Origin: Datisca glomerata
Lineage: Eukaryota; Streptophyta; Magnoliopsida; Cucurbitales; Datiscaceae
Direction of reading: 5' to 3'
Length of the DNA stretch: 64,000 bases
NCBI GenBank assembly: GCA_003255025.1
Contig: QANY01009387.1
Coordinates: 2,765,307 to 2,829,306, forward strand
The notes under the pieces are model-generated. The model made no database searches. It was not told the origin of the DNA and worked only from the letters and a program-made list of their open reading frames with translations. The position numbers and the translations under genes were made by a program. Position 1 is the stretch's first letter; the number at the start of each line of letters is the position of its first letter. Below, in pieces: positions 1 to 11,960 of this stretch.

Positions 1-1
1 G

Positions 2-637
2 TCATTCAACATCAGGCAAAACAAATGGGTACAATGGATGTATGCGAAGCGTGAACGTTGGGCAGATTCCTTCGAACATGGAAAATTCTTCGCTTTCATG
101 AGAATGACGCACCGATCTGAAGGTATGAACGCGTATATCTATCGATTCATTGAACGTTGATCTAAACTATTTGAATTCGTGCTACAATTTGATCAGGCGT
201 TGGCACGTGTTCGACACGAGGAGAGGTTGGATGATTTCAAGATGATAAATGAAACGCATATGCTTCAAACTCACTAGCATGCGTTAGAGAAACACGCGAC
301 ACGTGTGTTCACATAAAAACTATTTAAACGTGTGCGTAAGGAGATTATGGGTGAAGCATCGTTTATAGTTTGTGATCTGACACATGATGGGGAGGCTCAA
401 AATTATTGGTTGGTCGAGTTTGGGGTGCCGAATGACTCACACTTAGTGATACGAGACCAAGAACTTGATACGCTCAAGTGCAGTTGTGGTAAGTTTGAAT
501 CAGTGGGGATACTGTGTCGGCATATGTTTACTATTATGAAGCAGAACATATTCAAAAAATCCCAAGCTAGTGCATACCCATCACCATTCAACACACAAGG
601 TGGGTACCCTATGTACAACACAAACATCCCATACTGA
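2..637 (+). pseudogene. FAR1/FHY3-like (MULE-transposase-derived) protein, C-terminal half, broken
   Basis: Read in one frame from base 2, the translation follows the C-terminal half of FAR1/FHY3 proteins. It has a W-x2-MYAKRERWADSF block, then FFAFMRMTHRSEGMNAYI, a linker, and a SWIM zinc finger around 470-530 (CSCGKF, nine residues further CRH). Family knowledge: FAR1-type proteins are transcription factors derived from Mutator-like transposases, and the SWIM finger binds zinc. Three in-frame stops (TGA at 158, TAG at 275, TAA at 314) break the frame, and the 5' part lies outside the window. The longest open stretch, 332-637, holds the SWIM finger and ends in a low-complexity Ser/Pro/Tyr tail. 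It could be a dead FAR1-related gene or a MULE remnant; the stops argue against function either way. It lies on the opposite strand to the copia fragment that follows. Confidence 0.75.
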
Positions 638-819
638 TATAATTTTATGTGTCTGCCATTGTAGTAAATGTACATTTTGGTATAAACTTGCTTTCATAGT
701 TTTTTGAGATCGTTAGTATTCAAATATTTATAAACTTCTTATTTATAATAATACACAATAATTCTGTAAAATCTGTTATTTTTAATTGTACAAAATAATT
801 CTGCAACATCTATTTATCA

Positions 820-1522
820 TCATTGTACACGATATCCCTTTTCAAAATTAATTGCACTGTCATTATTGCCTTTTTCAATAACCTCTAGCTCAAATGGTTC
901 AATGGCCATTTGGCACTTTCCTATGAAATGTCTCTTGGTTATTTTACCATCTAGACAAGATTCACAAACAAGAAGAGTTCCAACTTTTAGTTCTCTCAAA
1001 GCATCGTGCTTTGTTAACTTGTTTAACCTATTTAGATTAATGTTCAGACCTAAGATGCCAAAGATATGTGTTATCGTCATCATGAGAAACTCTTTGTCGT
1101 TTGTTACTTTTAGATTTTACTACTTTAAATAATTCAGAATTATTTAACATGCGTTCAACCGGTTTAGGCATATACAGTATGTTCGATACTTTTGTATGAC
1201 AACAATTGAATCTATACTTAGAAATAGTAAACTCATTATTAATTAAAGAAATTTCAAATAATTGTTCATGCAAAAGAGAGAGGGAAATCAAATTTCTCAA
1301 AAATTTAGGAATATAATAAACATCGTTCAAAACTAAATAATTATTTCTAAAAAGTAAATGGATTCTCCCCAATATTTTTGCTGACACGAACGCACCACTA
1401 CCAACTCTCATAATGACCACGCCACCAGTCAACTTTCTTGACGAATCAAACATCTGTAAAGAAGAACATACATGATTAGTGGCTCCTGAATCTAGTATCT
1501 GGGATGACAAATCATATTCCAC
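820..1522 (-). pseudogene. Copia protease and GAG-pre-integrase fragment
   Basis: The 1522-1037 frame carries the retropepsin active site in ILDSGATNHVCSS, followed by a decayed protease body. It ends in YLWHLRSEH, the start of the GAG-pre-integrase block. That block continues out of frame at 1083-820 (INLNRLNKLTKHDAL, then CESCLDGKITKRHF), where the zinc-binding His and Cys residues precede the missing integrase core. The break is a frameshift around 1040-1080. The sequence stops before the integrase DDE core, which fixes the truncation point of the element. Confidence 0.75.
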
Positions 1523-1524
1523 TA

Positions 1525-2379
1525 AACATATTTACCTTTCTTTTTCAACTCAGAAAGATACTTGTTACAGTTTATCTTCCAATGACCTTCAACCCCACAA
1601 TGAAAACATTTTCCCTTGGGCTTGTGACTTCTTGGCTTTCGGTGATGTCTTGGCTTTCTTCCATTTCTTGTTCTTACATTTACACTTACCATTGATCTTC
1701 TTCCTCTTATTACTTTTGCCAACAGTGGAAGAAGGCTTTTGCTCGGCAACATTTATCTCGCCTTCTTTGGTCATACTTTTATTGAATGACTCAAAAATCT
1801 GTAATTCATTCAACAATTGGGTCATGTTGAATTGCAACTTGTTCATAACATAGTTGGTGGTGAAAGTAGAAAAAGCAGGTGTGAGCGATTCAAGTATAAT
1901 GCTGACTTGAATTCGTTCATCAATGGTCGCCCTATATACTTCTGTCTCATACATGCTATGTTGATCATGTTCAAAACATATTCACGCACATAAGTACCTT
2001 TCTTCATCTCGGTCGTCATGTAGCTCCTAATAACCTCATAATGGCTTTGATCAGACTGCTGCTTAAACATCATCTACAGAGATTCCATAATCTCATATGC
2101 AGTCTCCATGCTCTCATGCTTGTTTCTCAGAAAATTATTCATGCTCACAAGCATGTAGCACTTCACTTTTTTGTTGGATTGAATCCAAGCATCAAACTTG
2201 TCCCTAACATTCTTAGGGGCATTGGCAGCGGGCTCCTCAGGACATTCTTCAGTAAGAACAAATTTGTTGTTCTCATAAATTAACATCAAGTTTAAATTTG
2301 ATTTCCATCTTATGAAATTATCACCATTCAATTTTTCAAGTGTAAGTAAAGCAGTAATAGGGTTTCCCATGGCAGACAT
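1525..2379 (-). pseudogene. Copia gag remnant with CCHC zinc knuckle
   Basis: The likely start is the Met of MSAMGNPITALLTLEKLNG near 2379. The next segment (LNGDNFIRWKSNLNLML) is the typical N-terminus of plant copia Gag, the nucleocapsid protein that packages element RNA. The reading continues in different frames through 2073-1843 (YEVIRSYMTTEMKKGTYVREY) and 1954-1589 (ILESLTPAFSTFTTNYVMNK), so at least two frameshifts are present. A lysine-rich tract then leads to a CCHC knuckle, CFHCGVEGHWKINC, at about 1608-1567 in yet another frame. The pieces are collinear and cover the whole of Gag. No intact protein can be made. Confidence 0.75.
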
Positions 2380-4232
2380 AATAATAACTGAAAAATAAAA
2401 CATACGTAATTCAATATAATGTAAATAAATATCCATAATTCAGAAAGTAAACGTGATGCATGAATGCAACATACTAAACACATAAATTTATCATTTACTA
2501 ATCCATGATAAGACAACCTAATAATTAATATGCCGCTTTGGGGTCGGTCAGATTAATCTTAGGCTGTCTATGAGACATTCTCATCCTTATTAATTAAAAC
2601 TTAAAATATCTTATATTTTCTCTTTTAACAATAAATTGTCGCTTATTCGGTCAAGTCACAATCATCCACATGAAATCTTAATTGTGACTTTGTGAGTATA
2701 ACCCATTATTTCAGATTTCATGACTTGATTTAGAATATGTCGCCTTAGGGTCGGTCAAAATTAAACTACATTACTTAGTCCTATCTTTTTAAGAAGTCCA
2801 ACCTTGGTATTGATACAGCTCGAAACCTTCCTTAGGGGGATGAAAACAAAGCCATCTTAAGGCTCTCGCTGTACCTCACGGTGTTGTACTAATAATGGAG
2901 ACCATACGTTACATTGACATGTCAACCTTCTCTCACTCACTATTTTAGGATAATGTGTTTCTATTTTAACTAATCAATTAATTTCAAATTAATCACTAGT
3001 TAAAATAATAACCCTCTGAATGTTAAATTAACAGTTAATCCTATCTCATTGGTTTAAGTTCATTTAACCTTCTAAAGAGCCTAAGTCATAATTATGTGAA
3101 TTTAGATTAACTAATTAATTACATTCATCAAACTTTAATAAAACTTTTTTACTGAAGTTGGTTATCCTAAATGTTACTATAGCCTTTAGAGTGATGAGAT
3201 TACCAAGTTTTAACTAATTAAAACCTAGTAGTTTACATGCAATTAATTTTTCAAAATAATTCATATAAACATATTAGGACAATCCTAATATGGGGTGCAT
3301 GATTAAATAAAATTGTGTGTGATTTCATGTATGACATGTGATCGACTAATGTATGGTCATGTTATCAATCATATCAATAAACATTTATTTAATAATTAAA
3401 TAAAATAATAATGGACCGAGTGACTATTGGGTATTTCTAAATTACAACCATTAAAGAAATAAAATTACAAAAGGATTTCAAGATTACATATTTTTAAAAT
3501 ATCTCCTTCTCCACCTGATGTCCATCTTCATAATCTTCAAGCTTCGAACAAAACCATTTTAATTAGGAAAAACTATTTTTCTTAATTAAAAATTATCTCT
3601 CTATTATCTTTTAAAATTTTTGAATTTTACTTAGTAAAAAAATAATTTTTTGACTTGGTCAAACCCAATCAATTAATTAATCTTTAATTTTCATAAAACT
3701 AAAAATTAAAAATTAATTTAAAGTTACTTTAATTCAAAATTTAAAAGATAAAAGATAGAGTTAGGGTTTTCATAAAACTCTACAATGATAGAGTAAGTTG
3801 ATATCAAAGTTTTCGTGAAACTTCCTTAGATGTGACAACAGATACCACCAACGATAGGACTCTCCCACCGCCACCCATCATCGCCGTCGGTCGTCCATCA
3901 CAGCTGGCCGCCAGCACCGAAATAGGAATTCCTATTTTTACTTTTTCCTCCACGTTCGTCTTGTGTGTTCTTCATTTTCGTGCGATCAGAATAATTACAA
4001 TATAATATTCAAAATAAAATTACAAAAATTCTTATGTTCCAAAATATCTTACACAAGATCTAAGAAAAAATGAAAGAACAAAGCATAACCGAACAATCAC
4101 CGTACAATTAACGGTCCGTTATTTAATCATACATTCAAAAAACACAAACCATCCATTCATTCATACATATCAAATATATTATGAGTAATGCAAGAAAACC
4201 TACATAGTATTTAATACATAAATATAAAACGA
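2380..4232 (-). other. Copia 5' leader, non-coding
   Basis: This is AT-rich DNA without ORFs between the primer-binding site and gag. It holds two related blocks about 210 bp apart, around 2530 (gccgctttggggtcggtcag) and 2737 (gtcgccttagggtcggtcaa). Around 2860-2890 is a segment reading ctcgctgtacctcacggtgt, which I recall from other plant copia leaders. GC rises locally at 3850-3920. I see no gene. Confidence 0.5.
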
Positions 4233-4234
4233 CC

Positions 4235-4246
4235 GTTCTAATATTA
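4235..4246 (-). other. Primer-binding site (initiator tRNA-Met type), mutated
   Basis: Two bases inside the LTR end, the minus strand reads TAATATTAGAAC followed by GGTC. Compared with the usual plant site TGGTATCAGAGC, eight of twelve bases match, and all four differences are G-to-A or C-to-T transitions. That pattern is what deamination of methylated cytosines would give. It supports both the LTR boundary and the minus-strand orientation. Confidence 0.6.
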
Positions 4247-4248
4247 CT

Positions 4249-6389
4249 TGTTGGAAACGTGGCGCTCGCGCAGCAAAAACGTGGGATTTTAAAAAAATAT
4301 TAAAATATGAATCTTTTACAATAAAAGAAAATAATTACGACGCAGTGATTTCTAAAATAAATACTTTCATTTAAAAACTCTTTTCAATCAGGATATATTA
4401 TATATTTATATATTAAATCTAAGACATACATAAATAGGAATCATATACCTCTTGTAGTCCATATCAAGCGTCCTCGCAAACCAATGATCCATCGTTTCAA
4501 CAAGCAACAGACTTCGAAATCCACATCAAGATCTTCCAAGCCAATATTTAAACACACTAGGACATGTGTGGGGATGTAGAATAATTCAAAGACTTTTTTT
4601 TGTCTCTAGATGTACTCAAACACATGAGATCTAGAAATTTACTAAGAATAATTAATTTAGTGAGACAATCTTCTAAGAGAATATGATGATTATTCTTTCA
4701 GAGTTTTTGATTAACTTTTTAATCACAGAGAAAATTCACTCTGATAACAATTGTGTTCTTTACTCACAACCAACACTAAGGCCAACAGAATAATATCTAT
4801 ATATTTTATAGATAATGGCATATAATATTTTTAGGAATAAACTGAAAATAATATTTAATTTCAAAATTTCTATTGCAGTGGGACCTACTACAATTTGTGC
4901 ACAACTGTAGTTGAGCCATCACAGTGCCGCATGGAACTACTGTAGTGCCGTGTGGCACTGCAGTAGTTCATGTCAGTCTCTGATTCTTAATCAGTGATTG
5001 TCGCGTGGCAATTACCGTAAAATTAAATATTTATTTTAATAAGATAAATATCTAGATATCAATTAATTTAAAATTAACTTATCTGATTATCCCTATTAAC
5101 TAGCTTATCTGTTAGTTCACAAATATAATATTTAGTTGATTCGAATTTTGAATTATTATCTAATAATAATTTAACATGATCTAATTTTAAAAATTAGATA
5201 TACTGTTTCACTTATCGATAATTAAAAAATTAAACGATATAATTATTTATATATACTTTCTAAAAATTAATATAAATAATTTAATTAATTAATCACACAT
5301 AATTATCTCATAATTATGTACTTGCCCTAGAATAAGAATTCATTTTGCAAGTCAGTTCTTATCTCATGTCATCAAATATTTACACCCTAGACTGCGTAGT
5401 ACATAGGTGACTTGGAGACCATAGACTTATAATCTGAAGTTCCAATAAACTAGATTATTAATTAACTCTTTAATTAAACAATCTTATTTATTAATTTCAT
5501 TAGTACTCCACTATAAATATGAAATTGCACTTTTAGAGATTATAGAATGTATTTACAGAGTATTCTCATGTAGTCTATTGATTTAATCAATTGACATAGT
5601 TATGTCCTCCAATTATTGATTCGTAAATTAGAGTCGATCAAAATTATCAGTTTACTCTTCTAGTTACTTCTTAATCCTTAAGTATCATTAATTCACTAGT
5701 GAATGATTAATTTATAATCGTATTATAAATTTGAGCTTAATAACCATTCAGTTTCAGAATAAACACTTAAGAAAACTAATATATGATCTGTTAGGAAAGC
5801 TTGGAATCCAAATCTTGTAGGATCATGTTCCCAACCATCCATATCACCGAATCTTCAAAACAAAAGTCGTTAGCCTGTTTTACAAACAAACCTTAACGAG
5901 TGAATCAAAAAATTCAGTAAACATGTATATGAGTTCATGATTAGTCAGGATTCAGACTGATCTACATATGATCATCAAATTGATGTGTATTAAATTTTTA
6001 TGATAAACGGTGAGTTAATAAAAATATTAATTCACATCGGGCCTGTCATATATAATCTCATTATATAAAGTACATTCACTAAGATTTCTATCAACATCAA
6101 TGATCCAGATCTAGATCACATGCATTCATAATGCTTAGTGAACCGTACTAGTAACCATTCATCAAAGATTTCATACTTTATATGTTGCTGATAATTTTAT
6201 TCATTATCTATAATCTTAATCCTCTCGTACTAATATAAGATCCTAGTCTCATTAATGAATATATAATTTTTAGATATTTATATAAATTTTTCAACAATAA
6301 TTTAAAAGAATAATTATAAGAAAAATGTATTTTCATTAAATTTCAATTAAAATGTCAATGCATATTCTTTGAGGGCATTACCCCCAACA
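4249..6389 (-). repeat. Copia-family LTR, copy A (complete, 2141 bp)
   Basis: On the minus strand the LTR starts TGTTGGGGGTAATGCC and ends CACGTTTCCAACA, so it has the expected TG...CA ends. Two further copies are in the window: B at 56634-60030 in the same orientation, and C at 46420-48480 in the opposite orientation. Shared landmarks in all three are the block near position 6200 (tatgttgctgataattttat in A) and the palindrome cluster at 4877-4975. The LTR is unusually long for a copia element and contains no ORF. Confidence 0.8.
4877..4975. repeat. Palindromic G-box-like minisatellite in LTR copy A
   Basis: Tandem, partly decayed copies of a palindrome whose arms are ACTGTAGTGCC and GGCACTACAGT around a CACGTG-like core. 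Copy A holds about two recognisable units. The same cluster occurs at the matching place in copies B and C with different unit numbers. Such inverted units could fold into cruciforms or hairpins. Confidence 0.65.
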
Positions 6390-7170
6390 AAGTCATTTGA
6401 TAAAAATGAAACAATTCATCAATGGGAGAGTTCTTTCCTTTGTTTTGGTCAGCATTCTCTATTTTCTTATAATGTAAGTTTTGGGTTTAGTTTTCTAACC
6501 TCTAGGTGAAGAAAAGATTATGGTGGAAAGGTTGTTATCCATAATTTAGCAAAGAAACTTTTATTGATTGTCTTTATAGCCACAAACAAACACTTTCATT
6601 TTATTTTATTTATTTATTTGGTTAGGAACTAGGCTTGGGCAATCTTTTGTTTGGTTCAATGGAGTCCAACTAATTGATAAAATTATACCTGCTTCATTTG
6701 TGTAAATCTCTCAAGAATGTCTTCATAGTGTTTGATGACTATTTTAGAAAACCAGTGCTTGATGAACCTTATGCTTTCTTAATGCATAGTTCACTTCTTA
6801 CTTTGCATGTTCTAGTTAAAAGAGCTAACTATTGATTTCTTTATTGATTTCTCGTCAATCAAGTCTGATTGTGGAATACTCACTCTCAAGTTTATTGAGT
6901 TTCATTTTAGAGGACTCGACTCTGTTATCTACACATAAAAAATGGAGTTTTTTTTCATAGGAAGATTGCTATTTACTCATTTATTCATTAAAAAGGAATT
7001 GCTAGTTCAAGTGTATTAAGAATTATTGTAAAACATAGATATTTTAATTTAGCATTTGGAGTAGTACTTTTGTATATAATTGACAATATGAGATAAGGTG
7101 ATTTACTTCTTGTCTATTAATTTACTTAATGTATGTCATCTGTTTTGATTCTAAACATCTTAAAATTGTG
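6390..7170. other. AT-rich interval, no gene seen
   Basis: Non-coding sequence between the copia LTR and the minisatellite. It has stop codons in all frames, short A/T runs and no recognisable element ends. Confidence 0.5.
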
Positions 7171-7422
7171 AAGGCAAGATCTACTTGGACAGGTCAAGTA
7201 GATTTTATAATCTAATTCCTCAAAGCAAGTAGAGATTTAGGTTCTGAAAAATTTTGTAGGGAAAAATCTACATGGTCAGACCAAGTATATTTTCTAATAC
7301 ACTTGCACTGAGCAAGTAGAGTTTTAGGTTCTGGACAATTCAAATTTTAAAAGAAAAAATATTTAGGTTATGAGTAAGTGAATTTTATAATTTTGTACAA
7401 TTTAAAATTTTGAAGTCAAAAT
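7171..7422. repeat. Hairpin minisatellite, left part
   Basis: Degenerate units that contain tctacttg...caagtaga inverted pairs alternate with a ggttctg/aattcaaattttaa spacer. The last 200 bp (from about 7220) are closely matched by 15800-16010, so a higher-order unit of about 210 bp exists. The array is interrupted exactly at gaagtcaaaat (7412-7422) by the LINE insertion and resumes at 15785. Confidence 0.75.
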
Positions 7423-7490
7423 AGGGTTTCTTGAGAGAGAGAGTCTCACCTCTCTCTAGAACCTTTCCCCCAATCCGCCGCCTAAGATTC

Positions 7491-8652
7491 TGTAACGTCC
7501 CGATCCTCGAGGGTTAAGCATATTTGAAATTTTATAATTAAAAAAAATTCTCAATTCAATTAAAATCCTAATTTGAGAAAATCCCCAAATTGAAAACCCT
7601 AATTTTACCTAATTTTAACGTTAAATAGCGGAAGCATAAATGATTCATTGAGAAAATCCCCAACAATTATCCTCCATTAAACTGTAATAAAGTGAATCAC
7701 AAAAATCCATAAGCCATGAAAGTTAAACATTAATATTCATAAATTTCTGAAATAACTGAAATCAAACTGAAGACGTCATAATTTAACTTAAAAATCATAA
7801 TCATGCTTGCTATGGTAGTCCCTCACTCCTGCTGCTCACCATCACCTGCAACACAATCATCTATAGGGCGTGAGTATTAAAAATACTCAGTAAGTAAATT
7901 TTCATACTAATAAGTTTCACATGACATAAATGTAAACATATAATTTATGCAAATATATTTTCACGCGTTCACTGGTCACATAAAATACTTGTAATAACAC
8001 GCAGATTTCATGGTTAACATATAACTTGATCTTGTACTTATACATGTTGATACTTGTATATGCTTGATCATAATCCGACTAGACATATCCCTCGATTAAC
8101 AACCTAACCAGAACTAATTCACAACTTGAACTTGATCTTGTAACATGAACGTGAACATGACAGATTGAGTGTCCTGAAACTTGATGTCACTTAAAGTTAT
8201 CTGAACCTTAAGGACGCTAACATGAATATGGTGACACCCAACCGTATAACTTGATAACATGACATGAACAATCTGGTTACTTGATAACCAAGGGACATGA
8301 CTAAGTTTACTTCTTATTTACTTATCAGTTTACTTGAATTAATATTCATAATTCACATTATCACATATACATGGGTAAACATATAACTTGTTCATGAACA
8401 TAAATGATATAATAATTACATGTATAACTCAAAATATAATCATATATAACATGGTAAATAGTTTCATCGTGAGTGAGTTCTAAATTATAAAAATATCCTT
8501 TATAACAAAAGAGAGATTTGGGGGAAAATGGTTGAGAGGGAACACGTGGTGTGAGGAGAAACAAATCGGGTGGCTTAGGGTGTATGTGCATATATGGTGT
8601 GAGTGGGTTCTAAATTACAAAAATATCCTTTATAAAATACTTGGGTATTACA
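7491..8652 (-). repeat. 3' LTR of the gypsy element (1162 bp)
   Basis: Minus strand TGTAATACCCAAG...GGGACGTTACA. The TG...CA ends are next to a polypurine tract at 8653-8665. A local duplication of gttctaaattacaaaaatat occurs near both 8480 and 8610. An 18-bp segment (aacaattatcctccatta, about 7663) also occurs inverted at about 14143-14160, inside the divergent right flank. Confidence 0.75.
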
Positions 8653-8665
8653 TTCTCCCCTCTTT
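8653..8665 (-). other. Polypurine tract of the gypsy element
   Basis: The minus strand reads AAAGAGGGGAGAA directly before the LTR start TGTAATACCC. A purine run immediately upstream of the 3' LTR is where plus-strand DNA synthesis is primed in LTR elements. It confirms the LTR boundary at 8652. Confidence 0.65.
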
Positions 8666-8736
8666 AAGAACTTTCATCCCCAAAAGGAAAGACCTTACAG
8701 AAATTACTCTGGATACTTTACACGTATCTCCACTTC

Positions 8737-9930
8737 TCATTCCCATGTTGCTTCCTCAACTTGATGATTTCTCTAGAGAACCTTGACTAACTTAACCATT
8801 TTGTTACAAAGAGTCTGATTCCTGCTCTCTAGAATTCTGACTGGCTTCTCCTTATAAGTAAGATCATTACGAACTTGCAGAGGTTGAAAATTGATGACAT
8901 GTGTTGGATCAGGCACGTACTTGTGAAGCATTGAGACGTCAAACACATTATGAACACTTGAAAGAGCTGGTGGTAAAGTGAGTCGGTAGGCCAAAAGACT
9001 GATACGATCCAAAATCTCAAAAAGGCCAATAAACCTGGGGCTCAACTTCCCCTTGCGACCAAAATGCATAACTCCATTCATTGGGGCAATATTGAGAAAC
9101 ACATGATCACCCACTTTAAATTCAAGATCCTTCCTCCTGACATCTACGTAACTCTCTTACCTATTCTGAGCGGTCATCATTCTATCTCTGATTTTCTGAA
9201 TAGCTTCATTTGTAGACTGAACCAAGTCAGGGCCCAAAAGCTTCCGTTCGCCAACCTCATCCCAGTGAACTGGTGACCGGCATTGGTTTCCATAAAGTGC
9301 CTCAAACGGAGCAAGACCAATCATCGCATGGTAACTATTATTGTAAGCAAACTCGGCGAGTGTCAAGTGCGCATCCCAACTACCAGAGTAATCCAAGACA
9401 TAAGCTCGAAGCATATCTTCCAACGTCTGAATTGTTCGCTCAGATTGCCCATCAGATTGCGGATGAAAAGATGTACTAACATTCAAATAAATACCTAAAG
9501 CCCTCTGTAAACTATGCCAAAAATTTGACGTGAACCGTGAATCCTGATATGATACTATAGACACCGGAACCCCATGAAGTTGAACAATCTCTCGGATATA
9601 CAACTGAGCCCAATCCTCAACTAAAAATGCAGTCTTGCCAGGCAAAAAGTGTGCAGACTTGGTGAGACGATCTACCACAACCCAAATGGAGTTAAAACCT
9701 TTTACCATCCTCGGTAGTCCTGAAACGAAATCCATAGCCACATGCTTCCATTTCCATTCAGGAATACTTAAAGGTTGCAAGATCCCAGATGGTCGCTATC
9801 TCTGTGCCTTAATGTGCTGACACACCAAACACTTACTAACGAACTCAGCGACATCACGCTTCATACCATTCCAACAATAATGTAACTTCAAATCATGATA
9901 CATCTTAGTACTTCCAGGGTGCATAGTGTA
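8737..9930 (-). pseudogene. Gypsy integrase with chromodomain, broken
   Basis: The zinc-binding HHCC region lies around 9930-9790 (HPGSTKMYHDLKLHYCW, then KCLVCQHIKAQR). The DDE core follows in the open frame 9780-9157: first Asp in VVVDRLTKSAHFLP, second in SYQDSRFTSNFW (usually SDRDPRFTS), and the Glu in SDGQSERTIQTLEDMLRAY. The C-terminal part (9114-8773, SPRFIGLFEILDRI, then SSVHNVFDVSMLHKYVPDP) leads to a chromodomain end, RNHQVEEATWE, that is preceded by TAG in place of the usual Trp. The chromodomain places this in the chromovirus clade, whose integrases tether to chromatin. Stops near 8757 and 9150 break the protein. Confidence 0.85.
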
Positions 9931-10010
9931 TGGTGAACAATGACCGCGTCTTTCAGAACACAAAGCCTCCCATGAAAGCGAAGAGTGGAATCGTTACTAA
10001 CACCAAACCC

Positions 10011-10640
10011 TTACCCTTTGTCCGAACCCACTTTACTACGAATCAAAAGTAACTCAGAATCTGAGTTTTGTGCATTGATAATACATTGTTGCAATGACGG
10101 TTGAACTGTGAGCTGAGCTAACTGCGCTGTAGTATCTTTTAGTAAAACCAGAATCTTGGTACGTTCAAAATCCTCCAAGAGAAGCTCTTGAGACGTAATA
10201 AGAGCTGCCGAATGTGCTGATTTTTGACTTAAGGCATCAGCCACTACGTTTGCCTTTCCTGAGTGATAAATGATCTCCCAGTCATAATCCTTCACCAATT
10301 CCAACCAACGACGTTGCTTCATATTAAGCTCAATCTGAGTGAAAACGTACTTAAGACTCTTATGATCTGTGTATCTGACACTTACAACCATACAAGTAAT
10401 GTCTTCAGATCTTGAGTGCAAGTACAACTGCAGCCAACTCCAAATCATGTGTAGCATAATTCTGTTCATAAGGCTTGAGTTGATGAGAAGCGTATGCTAT
10501 GACCTTACCCAGTTGCATCAAAACACAACCCAATCCTCTATCGGAAGCATCGCTGAAGTCATAAAGTCACTCTTACCATTTGGAATGGTCAACACCGATG
10601 CTGTCCCTAATTTTTGTTTAAGTCTCTAAAAACATTTCTC
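10011..10640 (-). pseudogene. Gypsy RNase H remnant
   Basis: The minus strand encodes [19 protein letters not shown] and [15 protein letters not shown] (about 10600-10430). It continues as [32 protein letters not shown] and [15 protein letters not shown] (10390-10200). This is the RNase H domain that removes the RNA template after reverse transcription. The conserved TDHKSL and VVADALS blocks are present. The parts lie in two frames and the link to the reverse transcriptase (10640-10787) is decayed. Confidence 0.8.
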
Positions 10641-10786
10641 ACAGTCAACCGTCTAAGTAAAGGTGGCACTCTTCCTAGTCAACTAAGTAAGTGGAACAAC
10701 ATTCTTTGCAAAACCCTCAACGAACCCCTATAATATCTTGTTAAACCCAGAAAACTACTAACTTCCCCAATATTTTTTGGTGGAGG

Positions 10787-11480
10787 TCAGCTAACCACTG
10801 CTTCGATCTTAGATGGATCAACTGAGATTCCATCTCGAGATACCACATGACCAAGGAATGATACTTGCTGAAGCCAAAACTCACACTTCTGAAATTTAGC
10901 ATATAACTGGTGCTTCCTTAATGCTTGCAAAACAATCCTGAGGTGATCCATATACTCAGTCTCCGATCTAGAGTACACCAGAATATCATCAATGAAGACG
11001 ATCATAATAGAATCCAAGTACTCTTTGAACACCATGTTCATCAAATCCATAAAGGCTTCCGGAGCATTAGTTAATCCGAATGACATCACTACAAACTTGT
11101 AATGGTCGTAACGAGTGTAAAATGATGTCTTAGGAATATCCTCATCTCGAATCCTGAGCTGATGGTATCCTGATCTTAAATCAAACTTAGAGAATACCGA
11201 TGCTCTCTAAAGTTGATAAAATAAATAGTAATAAATAATTACTGGGTCAAATGAAACCCTTATCCAATAATTCTTGAATTTGGTCCTTAAATTCTTTCAA
11301 CTCTGTAGGAGCCATACAATACGAAGCTTTAGATATAGGGGCAGTTTCGAGTACCAACTCAATACAAAAATCTATCTCCCGAGGAGGAGGAACTCCCGGC
11401 AAATCATCAGGAAAGACATCAAAAAATTCAGAAACTACTGAAACTGATCCAATATCCACATAAGTCTTAGTTGTATCCAC
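10787..11480 (-). pseudogene. Gypsy reverse transcriptase remnant
   Basis: The start (11480-11247) has FFDVFPDDLPGVPPPREIDF and ELKEFKDQIQELLDKGFI. The palm region (11089-10787) has [18 protein letters not shown], the catalytic [11 protein letters not shown], and [19 protein letters not shown]. Between them, about 11246-11090, the frame is lost. An inserted-looking AT tract (aaataaatagtaataaataa) replaces the conserved segment that carries the first catalytic Asp. The catalytic DD pair itself is intact. The enzyme cannot be made from this copy. Confidence 0.85.
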
Positions 11481-11492
11481 AACAGAAGCTAA

Positions 11493-11960
11493 TTAACCCC
11501 AGTTACCACGATCAAGTAGGCGTTGTCCCCGTAAATCAGATATGACCTTTGGTACAGGCTGTTGGTGAGATCCCCTAAACTTGAAGTTAGGTCTGCCCGG
11601 AGGTAGGAATCGAACTTCCTTTCGATAACAATCTATGTTGGCATAGTTAATAGCAAACCAGTCCATCCCTAGAATTACGTCAAAATCATGAATCCCTAGG
11701 ACTATAAGCTTAGCATTCATAACACAATCTGCTATCATCGCTGAACAACTCTCTATCGCCTTATTAGCCAGGAGAGAAGCTCCGGAAGGCATAGAAACAC
11801 ACAACTAAAACCCAATGGCATAAAAGACAAAGATGCATGAGTCACAAATGAAGCAGATATAAAAGAAAGCATGGATCCAGAATCAATTAATGTAAAAGTT
11901 GAATGTCCTAGTACAAGTAATGTACCTGCCACAACTACATCTGACTACTCAGCTTCCTAG
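11493..11960 (-). pseudogene. Gypsy aspartic protease remnant
   Basis: The minus strand at about 11945-11812 reads LVLGHSTFTLIDSGSMLSFI, with the DSG active site. After a one-base frameshift and an in-frame TAG near 11805, it continues as IVLGIHDFDVILGMDWFA (about 11720-11650). DxxLGMDWL is the second conserved block of chromovirus proteases, which cleave the Gag-Pol polyprotein. The tail (FLPPGRPNFKFRG) runs toward the reverse transcriptase. The frameshift removes any chance of a complete enzyme. Confidence 0.75.

Larger units (their letters stand above)
820..6389 (-). mobile_element. Ty1/copia LTR retrotransposon, truncated at its 3' side
   Basis: Read on the minus strand the order is a complete 5' LTR (6389 to 4249), a primer-binding site (4246-4235), a leader of about 1.85 kb, gag, a zinc knuckle, an aspartic protease (DSGA) and the GAG-pre-integrase block. 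The element stops near 820. The integrase core, reverse transcriptase, RNase H and 3' LTR are all missing, and FAR1-like sequence lies beyond. Gag and protease are split over several frames, so the element is dead. Gag before protease with the LYLWHxR-type pre-integrase block is the Ty1/copia order. The LTR family recurs twice more in this window, at 46.4-48.5 kb and 56.6-60.0 kb. Confidence 0.8.
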
